Shown here piece by piece: positions 8,657 through 17,334 of a stretch of 64,000 bases of DNA. Numbering within the stretch: position 1 is the first letter of the stretch; every line of letters starts with the position of its first letter. The translations under genes were made by a program, and so were the position numbers. The notes under the pieces are model-generated. The model ran no database searches and was not told the DNA's origin. It saw only the letters and a program-made list of their open reading frames with translations. The stretch is from Companilactobacillus kimchiensis (GTDB lineage Bacteria > Bacillota > Bacilli > Lactobacillales > Lactobacillaceae), in assembly GCF_001438805.1 (NCBI RefSeq), contig NZ_JQCF01000002.1, positions 93,682 to 157,681 on the forward strand. The letters run 5' to 3'.

Positions 8657-9745
8657 ATGAAACGTTATTTAATTTTAGAAGATGGAACTGTCTTTCCTGG
8701 TGAAGGTTTTGGGTCTTCTATCATTACTACTGGACAGTTGGTAATATCAAATAACCGTACAGGAATTGAACAGTCTGTTACAGACCCAGATACTGAAGGA
8801 CAGATTCTCGCTTTTACGATACCTGCTGTTGGTAACTCGGGCATCAATCGTGATTTTTATGAATCAATCAACTCGCAATGTAAAGGGGTTGTGATTGGAT
8901 CATCCAGCTTATCAACTGTAGATAGATCAGTTTCTTTTGAGGATTGGATCACTGGTTTAAAGATTCCTGGCATTAAAAATGTTGACGTTAGAGCTTTGTC
9001 CAAGCATATCGCTGAACATGGTGAGATGAAGGCTAGTATTATGGATACTCACGACGAACATGCTATTGATCAGATCAAAGCTTTAGTTTTGCCACCTGAT
9101 TTGGTTAAGCGAGTATCAACGCGACAATCATATCCAAATCCCAATATGGGACTAAAAATCGTTATCGTTGATTTAGGATTAAAATACTCAATTTTGCGCC
9201 AATTATCTTACCGTGATTGTAATTCAATCATCGTTAATTACAATTCAACAGCTGAAGAGATCGAAAGTCTCCATCCGGATGGAATCATTTATTCAAATGG
9301 ACCTGGTGACCCTAAGGATTTGCCTAGAACTCTCGAAACTATTAAAATTTTACAAAAAAAATACCCATTGTTGGGTATAGGTTTGGGAAATCTTTTGATT
9401 GCTTTAGCCAATGATTGTCAAATTGAAAAACTTAAGGAACCACATCACGAATCATCACTAGCTGTTAAGGAAGTTGCCAGTGGCAAGATAGATTTTGTCA
9501 ACCATAACCATTCATATACACTTGATCAAAAATATATCGGTGCTTCTGATTTTATTGTGACTAATGTCTGTGTGGCCGATGGAACTATTGAAGGAATCCG
9601 CCATGAGTATTTGCCAATCATGTGTGTTCTTTTTGAGCCCGAAGCTGCCCCTGGACCAACTGACGGTTATTATGTTTTTGATGAATTTATCGACTTAGTT
9701 GAATCAGCTAAAAAGCAAGAGGGGGCTAGAAGTCAATGGAATTAG
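8657..9745 (+). CDS. carA: Carbamoyl-phosphate synthase small-subunit-like protein, glutaminase residues lost
   Basis: A full-length (362 residues) relative of CarA/PyrAA. The two-domain layout is clear: an N-terminal small-subunit domain starting MKRYLILEDGTVFPGEGFG and a C-terminal class I glutamine amidotransferase fold with YSNGPGDP (212-219). However the nucleophile Cys of the GxCxG elbow is Gly242 (GIGLGN), and the catalytic His of the HPE motif is Glu327 (FEPEAAPGP); only the Glu (E329) remains. The N-terminal half is also strongly diverged. It therefore cannot hydrolyse glutamine by the known mechanism. It overlaps the next gene by 10 bases. I infer a retained pseudoenzyme or an ammonia-dependent or regulatory partner. 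Confidence 0.85.
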   Translation: MKRYLILEDGTVFPGEGFGSSIITTGQLVISNNRTGIEQSVTDPDTEGQILAFTIPAVGNSGINRDFYESINSQCKGVVIGSSSLSTVDRSVSFEDWITGLKIPGIKNVDVRALSKHIAEHGEMKASIMDTHDEHAIDQIKALVLPPDLVKRVSTRQSYPNPNMGLKIVIVDLGLKYSILRQLSYRDCNSIIVNYNSTAEEIESLHPDGIIYSNGPGDPKDLPRTLETIKILQKKYPLLGIGLGNLLIALANDCQIEKLKEPHHESSLAVKEVASGKIDFVNHNHSYTLDQKYIGASDFIVTNVCVADGTIEGIRHEYLPIMCVLFEPEAAPGPTDGYYVFDEFIDLVESAKKQEGARSQWN

Positions 9746-12138
9746 ATGATGTTCACTCTATTTTAATTATCGGCCCAATCAGTAGTGATAAAAACGTTGA
9801 CCTATCGACAGCGCTCTATGATACGGTCGACATTTTGCATCAATTAGGATATAAAATTTCTATTATTGTTGAAGATCCAACCTCACTTTTATCTTCAGGG
9901 ACATTTTATGACAAAATCGTTGTTGAAAAAGTTACTGGTGACAATGTTTTGAAATTTATTCAACAGAACCATCCCGATGCTATTCTTCCCACTGTTGGGG
10001 ACCGAAACGCTTTAGGAATTGTTTCTAGTCTGAATGGTAAGATTGGCGGTGTCAGGGTCTTAGGAGCTAATTTTGCGGCTTCTCTGGCAACATTTAAACG
10101 TGAGCTATTCATCAAACGTTTAACCAAGGCTAATTTACCAGTTATTAAGTTCATTTCATCCGATGATGAAAAGGAAATTTATAACTTTATTCGAGCTATT
10201 GGCTTCCCAATTATTGCACGTCGTCGCTATTCAAATCGTCATTCTAGCGGTTGGACCAATATTAATAATCTATTCGAATTAGATAATTTTATGGCACTGG
10301 AAGATATTTCCGATACCAAGATTGAAATCGAACGTAGTATTCGTGGATTTAGTGAATATTCTTTCACTATCGTCCGTGACCGCTATGATAATTCATCTTT
10401 GATTGGAACTATTGAAGATATCGAACCCATTGGAGTCCATCATTTGGATTCTAATTTAATTTCACCGGCCATCTCCTTGAATGATTCCAAACTACAAAAA
10501 TTAAGAAATTATTCAATTAAATTAGTTCGTTCATTTAATATTGTTGGTATTTGTACAGTTCATTTTGCATATAACCATGAAACTAAAGAATCATATATTA
10601 CAGAATTTATTCCTCGATTGAGTGAAGAAACTAAATTCTTGGAGTACGCAACAAGTTATCCTATTGCGACAGTGGTCGCCGAATTATGTTTGGGTTATCA
10701 CCTGGATAAATTACAATTAGACGCGGGGAATTCCTTTAATGGTGCCACAGAGCCCTTTGTTGATCATTTAACTTCCCGTTTTCCTCAATGGAAGACTCCT
10801 GGACAAAAGTATTTGGGACCTAGTAAAACTTCGGATTCTAGTATTATGGTCAACGGATTTAGTTTAGAAGAGGTTCTTAATAAGGGTGTTTTAAACGACA
10901 AATTAAATAATAACTTTGAACGTTACAATGAACTTCGCAAATTAGATGATGATGAACTCTTTGAAAAAATCATTCATCCCACTAACTGGATGTTAGATGT
11001 TTTGCTAGAAGCAATGCGGCGGAATTTTGAAAAACCAGTTCTTTCAGAGATCACTGGCATCAATTTACCTTACTTGGCCGCTTTACAAAATATCATTGAC
11101 AATAGTCTGATCATTCGTGAAGGCGAAATTGATGGTAAAAATGTCGAACGAATGGTGGAAATGGGTGTGAAAGGGGTTGGTCACAGTAAGTTATTGCTGG
11201 ACAGCCCCGACATTGTTACTAAAACAGTCGTTAAGAATAAACGCGCCGTTTCAGTAGCTAATAATGAATATATTAACCATAACTACTTTGTTACCAGTGG
11301 TATTAGTAATGAATTAGAGTTAAGTGATCGAAAGAAAATCATTGTTCGTACACCGATAATTACTTCAAAGACTGATATCATGATCAGACAATTTGTTTTG
11401 TTCCAACTGGCTAAATCAATTGATCAGAATGGTTTGGAACCAATCATTATTGGACGCGAACCATGGAATGCACCATTATCCATGCGGCGGAAGGTAGTTG
11501 AAATTGATGATCCACATATGGAAATCAAAAGTTTGGGACTTATTAAGAATGAAAGTATTCTAAACATTATTGATCTCTCTAAGAATTTGGTTGATGACGA
11601 GGATAAACGGGTTTTCCGATTCAGTGCTCAAGAAATCAAAAATATTGGTTTAGAAGGCGATACCTCAGTTAGAGTAATGGTCGTCAGCGATGGTAAAAAC
11701 TACTTGGCTCCATCGGTTATCTATCAAGCTAAACGGGATAAGCATCTTTATGAGATCAGTTCAGTTAATAACTTTATGAGCGCTGAAGATCGAGCAGAGA
11801 TTGCATCCTTGATTACTCAGGAATTAGAGGATGATCATCATGTTGATATTTATAACTTTGAAATGGTTAAAAATCATGATCATTGGCTAGTTACTAAAAA
11901 GTATCGGGGTATGACAACGGACATCATTCGCCATGAATTGGCCAGTTCGGTGCATGTGATCGATACCTTGGTCAAATTGCTTCTAGGTAATAAGATTGAT
12001 GATGATCTTTCATTAGAGAAGATTTTTGATAACTTTGATGAGAGTTATCTGTTAACGATTGATGATAAACGTTATAAGTTACTCAACAAAGAAGAGATTC
12101 AAACCAAATTAGATGAATTACGAAAAAGTGAAAAATAA
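9736..12138 (+). CDS. carB: Carbamoyl-phosphate synthase large-subunit-like protein, shortened and degenerate
   Basis: An uninterrupted 800-residue frame; genuine CarB is about 1060. Residues 1-340 follow the first CarB synthetase domain (PDAILPTVGD, IGFPII, ERSIRGFSEY, ATSYPIA are recognisable), but the glycine-rich ATP loop is replaced (about 162-173, RRRYSNRHSSGW), and the EVNPR metal/ATP motif is EFIPR (290-294), so the Asn is gone. Residues about 345-540 resemble the oligomerisation domain. The rest keeps faint similarity to the second synthetase half but no ATP-grasp motif, and the allosteric domain is reduced or missing. Carbamoyl phosphate synthesis seems impossible by the normal route. 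The frame is intact over 2.4 kb, which argues for selection. Confidence 0.82.
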   Translation: MELDDVHSILIIGPISSDKNVDLSTALYDTVDILHQLGYKISIIVEDPTSLLSSGTFYDKIVVEKVTGDNVLKFIQQNHPDAILPTVGDRNALGIVSSLNGKIGGVRVLGANFAASLATFKRELFIKRLTKANLPVIKFISSDDEKEIYNFIRAIGFPIIARRRYSNRHSSGWTNINNLFELDNFMALEDISDTKIEIERSIRGFSEYSFTIVRDRYDNSSLIGTIEDIEPIGVHHLDSNLISPAISLNDSKLQKLRNYSIKLVRSFNIVGICTVHFAYNHETKESYITEFIPRLSEETKFLEYATSYPIATVVAELCLGYHLDKLQLDAGNSFNGATEPFVDHLTSRFPQWKTPGQKYLGPSKTSDSSIMVNGFSLEEVLNKGVLNDKLNNNFERYNELRKLDDDELFEKIIHPTNWMLDVLLEAMRRNFEKPVLSEITGINLPYLAALQNIIDNSLIIREGEIDGKNVERMVEMGVKGVGHSKLLLDSPDIVTKTVVKNKRAVSVANNEYINHNYFVTSGISNELELSDRKKIIVRTPIITSKTDIMIRQFVLFQLAKSIDQNGLEPIIIGREPWNAPLSMRRKVVEIDDPHMEIKSLGLIKNESILNIIDLSKNLVDDEDKRVFRFSAQEIKNIGLEGDTSVRVMVVSDGKNYLAPSVIYQAKRDKHLYEISSVNNFMSAEDRAEIASLITQELEDDHHVDIYNFEMVKNHDHWLVTKKYRGMTTDIIRHELASSVHVIDTLVKLLLGNKIDDDLSLEKIFDNFDESYLLTIDDKRYKLLNKEEIQTKLDELRKSEK

Positions 12139-12166
12139 CAAAAAAGGTCATTAATTTAAGAATAGT

Positions 12167-12216
12167 AAAATCCCGTATTAACTGATATTCACTACTTCAG
12201 TTAATACGGGATTTTT
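12167..12216 (+). terminator. Terminator of the pyrR-carAB-like operon
   Basis: A 19-bp stem (12167-12185 with 12197-12215) around ATCCCGTATTAACTGA, followed by T residues. The 5' arm begins with A residues, so it can also stop rqcH transcription from the other strand. Confidence 0.85.
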
Positions 12217-12290
12217 GATTTAAAAATATATTTTTTCATTAACAGAATTCAGTAATCAAAGCACTACTTAATCTGGAATAAAAATCTCTA

Positions 12291-13958
12291 CTATTTATTT
12301 TCCTTCAAACCAGCAACTAGCTGACGATCTGGGTCAACTAGAATTGTTTTTTGACCTTCAAAAATTACAAAACCAGGTTTAGCTCCATTAGGTTTCCGAA
12401 TATTCTTGATTTGTACGTAATCAACTGGAACTTTGCTAGAATCACGTGCCTTAGAGTAATAGGCAGCAATAGTTGCGGCTTCAGTAATTGATTGTTCGTC
12501 GGGTTCACTAGTTTTTAAAATAACATGTGATCCAGGAATATCTTTCACATGGAACCAATAATGGTTCTTTTGTGATAATTTCATAGTCAATTGATCATTC
12601 TCAAGGTTGTTCTTACCAACAATGATTTCAACTCCGGTTGATGATTGGAAATTTTCGCCAAGCTTTTTCTTACGCTTCTTAGGAGCATTCTTACGCTTTT
12701 TCTTGATATAACCAGAATCAATTAATTCTTCGACGATTCCATCAACATCTTCAATATCTACATATTCCAGAGATGCTAAAACTGACTCAAGGTAATTGAC
12801 CTCATTAGTCGTGATTTCCAGTTGTTCCTTAATATGTGGAATTGAATTCTGTAATTTACGATATTTTTTGTAGTAACTTTGAGCATTAAGCGAAGGTGAG
12901 TACTCAGGGTTTAACTTAATCGTGACATCTTCATTATTATAGTAGTTGGTTAATGTAATTGAACTTGAACCACGTTCGATTTTAGACATATAAGTCGTTA
13001 GAAGTTCTCCATAAAGGTTATATTTAGCCATCACATCAGTTTGATTCAACTGCTTATTCAGTTTTTTGACCTTAGACTTATCTTTCTTCAAAATAATATC
13101 TAAACGATGGGTAATACTCTTAGTTTGTTGTTCGATACGATCCAAACGAGCCTTATCAACATAATAATTATCCAAAAGCTCACTAAGATTGGTATAAGTA
13201 TTTGCTTTCGTAGTTGTGTTGACAAAAGCAACTGGGAAAAAGCCTAATTTGTGCTTGTCATTCGAAGTGGCTGTATTAGGATGAAGTCCATTTTGATACG
13301 CATCCATGAAATCATCCAACGTTTTACCGCTAGCAATATATTGTTCTAACTCCGCTGAAGTATCTAATCCAATTCCTTCGTATTTCTGACGAATATCTCC
13401 AGCTGATAAACCCTTAAGGTTTTCATTATTCGTTGAAAATGGATTGATTTTATTTTGAGCAGGCGGTAACTTGTAGTCATCTCCTGGTAGTAGTCCACGG
13501 AAACTATTATTTTCTGGTGAAACTCGTTTAATTAGGTCAACAATTTTACCTGTTTCCTTATTGATTAAGAAGATATTACTGTGACGAGCCATGATCTCGA
13601 TGGTTAGAATATAATCATGAATATCACCCAATTCATTCTTAGCCGAAAGATCGATTGAAACTACTCGATCATTATTTAATTGTTTGAAATCCTGCACGAT
13701 AGCACTAGTAATGTACTTTCTTAAAGACATAACAAAGGTAGAAGGTTTTGCAGGGTTAGCAAAGGGTTGATCTGTTATTTGAACTCGAGCATAGGATGGG
13801 TGAGCCGATAACAATAACTGACGATTCTTACGATTGCTTCTAATTGTAAGAATCAATTCGTTAGCAAATGGTTGTTGAATTTTACTGATTCGACCACCGC
13901 TGAGGTTCTGATTTAATTCGTTTACCATAGCGTGGGTAAACATTCCGTCAAAAGACAT
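12291..13958 (-). CDS. rqcH: Ribosome quality control protein RqcH / NFACT family (Fbp)
   Basis: A 555-residue NFACT protein: NFACT-N domain with the typical MSFDGMFTHAMVNEL start, a central HhH and coiled-coil region (about 270-430, rich in Lys and Leu), and the C-terminal NFACT-R domain containing HYWFHVKDIPGSHVI. RqcH binds stalled 50S-peptidyl-tRNA complexes and adds alanine tails; homologues were earlier described as fibronectin-binding proteins. I chose the ATG at 13958 because AAGGAAA precedes it, rather than a Met 19 codons upstream. It is convergent with the carB-like gene and divergent from the DegV gene. Confidence 0.92.
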   Translation of the reverse strand: MSFDGMFTHAMVNELNQNLSGGRISKIQQPFANELILTIRSNRKNRQLLLSAHPSYARVQITDQPFANPAKPSTFVMSLRKYITSAIVQDFKQLNNDRVVSIDLSAKNELGDIHDYILTIEIMARHSNIFLINKETGKIVDLIKRVSPENNSFRGLLPGDDYKLPPAQNKINPFSTNNENLKGLSAGDIRQKYEGIGLDTSAELEQYIASGKTLDDFMDAYQNGLHPNTATSNDKHKLGFFPVAFVNTTTKANTYTNLSELLDNYYVDKARLDRIEQQTKSITHRLDIILKKDKSKVKKLNKQLNQTDVMAKYNLYGELLTTYMSKIERGSSSITLTNYYNNEDVTIKLNPEYSPSLNAQSYYKKYRKLQNSIPHIKEQLEITTNEVNYLESVLASLEYVDIEDVDGIVEELIDSGYIKKKRKNAPKKRKKKLGENFQSSTGVEIIVGKNNLENDQLTMKLSQKNHYWFHVKDIPGSHVILKTSEPDEQSITEAATIAAYYSKARDSSKVPVDYVQIKNIRKPNGAKPGFVIFEGQKTILVDPDRQLVAGLKENK

Positions 13959-14034
13959 AATTGGTTTCCTTTCTAAAATGACACGATAATTTCTGAAACT
14001 TTTATTCTGTAACAATTTTAAAATTGGTTGAATA

Positions 14035-14043
14035 TGATATAAT
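14035..14043 (+). promoter_or_regulatory. Extended -10 promoter of the DegV gene
   Basis: TG-A-TATAAT (14035-14043) is an extended -10 element about 50 bases before the DegV start. No clear -35 is needed or seen. Confidence 0.55.
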
Positions 14044-14093
14044 TAATGGTTATACCATCATTATACGTAACCAAACAAGGAATTGATAAACTT

Positions 14094-14960
14094 ATGAAAA
14101 TAGCCATTGTAACAGATAGTACATCTTATTTGCCACAAGAAATAGTTGATAAATATAATATAACAGTTGTGCCAATAGAAGTAGTGTTTAATAACAAAAC
14201 ATATCGTGAAGATATTGATCTTACTACATCTGAATTCTATGAATTATTACAAAAAGCACCAGAATTACCTTCAACGGCCCAACCTTCAGTTGGTGAGATG
14301 ATAAATCTATACGATAAATTGGCTAAAGAAGGCTATGATACCGTAATATCGATTCATTTGGCAAGCACAATCTCTGGGTTTGTTAATAATTTAAAGAGTG
14401 CTGCCCGGATGATCGATAACATTAATGTTGTTGTCTACGACTCACATATCACTGTTCGTTTGATGGGTTACTTAGCTCAAGAAGCCGCCAAAATGGCCCA
14501 AGCAGGTAAAACTGAAACTGAAATAATTGATCGATTAGATGTCTTAAGAAATTCTATTGGCGAATCATTTGTTGTAGATGATTTGAAGAATCTAGTTAAG
14601 GGTGGAAGATTATCCAATACTTCTGCTGTAATTGGTACTGTCTTAAATATTAAACCTTTACTAGAATTTGACAATGATAGTCATAAAATTGTGGCCTATG
14701 ATAAAGTTCGCTCAATGAAAAAAGCTAAATTAAAAGCTGAAGAAAAGCTTTCCATTGCAATGGAAAATGCGACTCATCCTTTAAGATTGTTAGTGCTTGA
14801 TGCTGACGATCCTGAAGCCGGTGATCGTTGGGCTGACGAATTACACGAAAGATATCCAGATGCGACTTTAGATCGCTCATATTTTGGACCAGTAATTGGG
14901 GTTCATTTGGGGAAGGGTGCTTTGGCAATTGCCTGGATCCGAGACTTTGATAAATCCTAA
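14094..14960 (+). CDS. DegV family fatty-acid-binding protein
   Basis: A 288-residue DegV protein starting MKIAIVTDSTSYLP. DegV proteins (FakB type) bind a fatty acid and present it to the FakA kinase for phosphorylation. The family features TDSTSYLP (7-14), STAQPSVGE (about 62-70) and HLAS-type binding residues (about 101-104) are visible. ATG 14094 follows an AAGGA ribosome site; a Met 16 codons upstream lies before the likely transcription start. It is a single gene with its own terminator. Which fatty acid it prefers cannot be told. Confidence 0.88.
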   Translation: MKIAIVTDSTSYLPQEIVDKYNITVVPIEVVFNNKTYREDIDLTTSEFYELLQKAPELPSTAQPSVGEMINLYDKLAKEGYDTVISIHLASTISGFVNNLKSAARMIDNINVVVYDSHITVRLMGYLAQEAAKMAQAGKTETEIIDRLDVLRNSIGESFVVDDLKNLVKGGRLSNTSAVIGTVLNIKPLLEFDNDSHKIVAYDKVRSMKKAKLKAEEKLSIAMENATHPLRLLVLDADDPEAGDRWADELHERYPDATLDRSYFGPVIGVHLGKGALAIAWIRDFDKS

Positions 14961-14961
14961 T

Positions 14962-14982
14962 AAAAGCCGAAAGGCTTTTTTA
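14962..14982 (+). terminator. Terminator after the DegV gene
   Basis: AAAAGCC, loop GAAA, GGCTTTTTT: a compact GNRA-capped hairpin with a T tract. Confidence 0.85.
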
Positions 14983-15088
14983 TTTTTCCGAAATAATATA
15001 AAATATTTATTATAATTAATGCTTTATTAATGATATCAATGAGTTAAAATGAATATAACCATTATTTCCATATGAAAAGGGGAGTATC

Positions 15089-16348
15089 ATGTTTTCTAAA
15101 ACTAAGAGAGCAGCTATTTTAGTAGCTGCAAGTGCACTTCTGGCAACAAGTTTAGGAGGGAACATTGCGTATGCTGATGTAACTGCTAATACCAATGATT
15201 CTACAGCTACTTCAACAACTGATACAAGCGCTAACAAAAATGATACTAATGTAGCTACCGCTACTAATAATAGTAGTGATACCAATAATCAAGTTGTTAC
15301 TTCAACAACTGACAAAACTGTTAACAATAGCACTAATACTACTAACAATAATACTGCTACCACTCAGTCCACGTATAACAGTATCGACGTTAGTGCAGTT
15401 AAGACAGCCATGCTAACAGAATTGAATCGTCTCCGTGCTCAAAATGGTTTAACAGCACTTTCATCAGTAGGTGCGCTTAATAATTATGCCCAATCAAGAA
15501 CCGACAGCTTTACTAATACCGGCGTTGATAACCATGCCGGTTGGAATTCAGCCAATATGTATCCTTATTATTTGGATGCTGAAGAAAATATTGCTCAAAT
15601 GCCTTATTCAATGTTAGGAACAACTGATCCAACTACTATTGCCCAAAAGATCACTCATGAATTTTATAGTGAAATGTATGATCCAGAACCCAACTACGGT
15701 CACAGAAAGAACATGTTGAATCCATATATTGACTATGTCGGTATTGGTGTCAGCATTTCTTCTAATGGGATGGTTTATTTCTCACAAGAAATGGGTAATG
15801 ATCAAGCATCACACAGTAAGTATAATTCCAGTGATATTTATGCTTATTATCTAACTAACGAAAACGACTATGCTAATGTATCAAAATATGATATAGCCGA
15901 TACTAACCGGACTAATGATGATTATACTTCTAGAGATAATTACGCCGTTGCTGATATTAGAGGTGGTGTAACTACCAAGGATCAACAGACTCCCGTCTAT
16001 GATAGAAATGGTAACAAACGTACCGATATGTCTTTAGCACCAAATTCATCTTGGATTGCTGATGTCATTGCCATTATTGATGGCGGTTTCTATTATCATG
16101 TAAGTAATGATACTTTTGTTTCAGCTAATGATGCTTTACCATGGGCAACTTTCCTAGCTGGTACAACTGTAAGAGCTACAACTAATGCCAAGATTTATGA
16201 TAACAATGGTAATTATACTGGACATACGGTCACTGCCAATTCTAATTGGGTCGTTGACCGACGTGCTACTAATCCGACAACTTGGATTAAAATGTATCGT
16301 ATCGGTACTAATGCTTGGATCCAACAAAATGAATTATCTCAAAATTAA
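15089..16348 (+). CDS. Secreted CAP-domain protein with C-terminal SLAP wall-binding domain
   Basis: A 419-residue exported protein. The signal peptide has a basic start (KTKR), a hydrophobic core and a likely cleavage after AYA at residue 29. Residues 30-100 are a Thr/Asn/Ser-rich linker. A CAP (SCP-like) domain covers about 108-235, with typical ENIAQ, HRKNMLNP and YVGIGV elements. Residues about 290-419 form an SLAP domain with two repeats, as used by lactobacillar surface proteins to bind the cell wall. There is no LPxTG motif, so attachment is non-covalent. The role of CAP proteins in bacteria is not settled. GGGGAG precedes the ATG. Confidence 0.85.
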   Translation: MFSKTKRAAILVAASALLATSLGGNIAYADVTANTNDSTATSTTDTSANKNDTNVATATNNSSDTNNQVVTSTTDKTVNNSTNTTNNNTATTQSTYNSIDVSAVKTAMLTELNRLRAQNGLTALSSVGALNNYAQSRTDSFTNTGVDNHAGWNSANMYPYYLDAEENIAQMPYSMLGTTDPTTIAQKITHEFYSEMYDPEPNYGHRKNMLNPYIDYVGIGVSISSNGMVYFSQEMGNDQASHSKYNSSDIYAYYLTNENDYANVSKYDIADTNRTNDDYTSRDNYAVADIRGGVTTKDQQTPVYDRNGNKRTDMSLAPNSSWIADVIAIIDGGFYYHVSNDTFVSANDALPWATFLAGTTVRATTNAKIYDNNGNYTGHTVTANSNWVVDRRATNPTTWIKMYRIGTNAWIQQNELSQN

Positions 16349-16360
16349 TGAAATAAAATA

Positions 16361-16401
16361 AGAACTAGTATCGTATTAAATTATGATATTAGTTCTTTTT
16401 G
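16361..16401 (+). terminator. Terminator after the CAP/SLAP gene
   Basis: AGAACTAGTATC (16361-16372) pairs with GATATTAGTTCT (16385-16396), followed by T residues, and ends right before the convergent recombinase stop codon. Confidence 0.8.
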
Positions 16402-16402
16402 T

Positions 16403-16990
16403 TTATCCAAAATCTACTTGATCTAGCATCTGTTCTCGTGACTCTTGATCTAGTCCCAAGTAAGCTAAAGTCATTTGTTGACTACTATGATTCAATAATC
16501 TCATAACCAAAGCAATATTATAGTTTGATTGAATATAGACTCGATAGGCACCAGTTTTTCTCATAGTGTGCGTCCCCAAATAATTAATATTAAGTAGGTC
16601 ACCAGTTTTAGACATAACCTTGTAAAACTGTTTTTCAGATACATGGCGATCAGGTCGTTGCATTGATGGAAAGAGCCATTCAGATTTAATATGATTTTCT
16701 AAAAGCCAAGTTTGATAAATCAAGAGATCACGTTTAATGGGCTTTAAATATAAAGTATTTGGTTTACCCGTTTTTTTATCGTGAATATAAGCATTTTTTC
16801 TAATGTCATCATAGTCATCGAAAACATCACTATACTTTAAAGCCATCACATCTGAGACTCGTAACAAGGTTGCTTTACCAGTTTGGAAAATCGTATAGTT
16901 GCGACGACCGTATTTAAAATTACGAAGAAGGGTATTTTTAACTTCATTTAGCACATTGGTGTCTTTTATTGGCAAAACTAACTGTTTCAT
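16403..16990 (-). CDS. Tyrosine recombinase, catalytic domain only
   Basis: A 195-residue integrase-family protein. The active-site set is present: Arg in LLRVSDV (about 42-48), HTMRKTG (HxxR, about 141-147), LNHSSQ (His, about 167) and Tyr in LAYLGLD (about 177). The N-terminal SAM-like core-binding domain of normal integrases is missing, so it is about half the usual length. Similar small recombinases occur singly in lactobacilli and phase-variable loci of other bacteria. No att site or mobile element is visible beside it. It might act with a partner or on short inverted repeats. Confidence 0.82.
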   Translation of the reverse strand: MKQLVLPIKDTNVLNEVKNTLLRNFKYGRRNYTIFQTGKATLLRVSDVMALKYSDVFDDYDDIRKNAYIHDKKTGKPNTLYLKPIKRDLLIYQTWLLENHIKSEWLFPSMQRPDRHVSEKQFYKVMSKTGDLLNINYLGTHTMRKTGAYRVYIQSNYNIALVMRLLNHSSQQMTLAYLGLDQESREQMLDQVDFG

Positions 16991-17334
16991 AGGTCCTCCA
17001 AAGTGGGTACTATTTTTTAGTATATTATATAAATAGACCCTATCAATATATTGTAATTTTTTAGGACTGATACGTCAATGTTTTACAGGGGCTATTTCTT
17101 ACAAATAACCCCTGTTTTTGATGAAAAAGGCCCAATTTTGCGAATATTGATTCTAATGTCAAGTTCGTTTTTAAAACGGATAAGTGTAAGTCTCGTCTTC
17201 ATAGAATACGTCTCTCAGCATATAGCCGTTTTCACAACTATTAAGGAGCAATCTACTATTACGGATAGCATCAATCGAATATTTGGTGTTATAATTTGGA
17301 AATCAAATAGCAATTATTTAATAAGGATAAAACA
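16991..17334 (+). other. Gene-poor 344-bp region with a hairpin
   Basis: No credible gene. A stem-loop at 17085-17119 (ACAGGGGCTATTT with AAATAACCCCTGT, then five T) looks like a plus-strand terminator although no plus-strand gene precedes it. A promoter-like GTTATAAT near 17289-17296 lies about 40 bases before the Phd gene. An open frame across 17078-17362 has no ribosome site or recognisable product. Confidence 0.5.
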
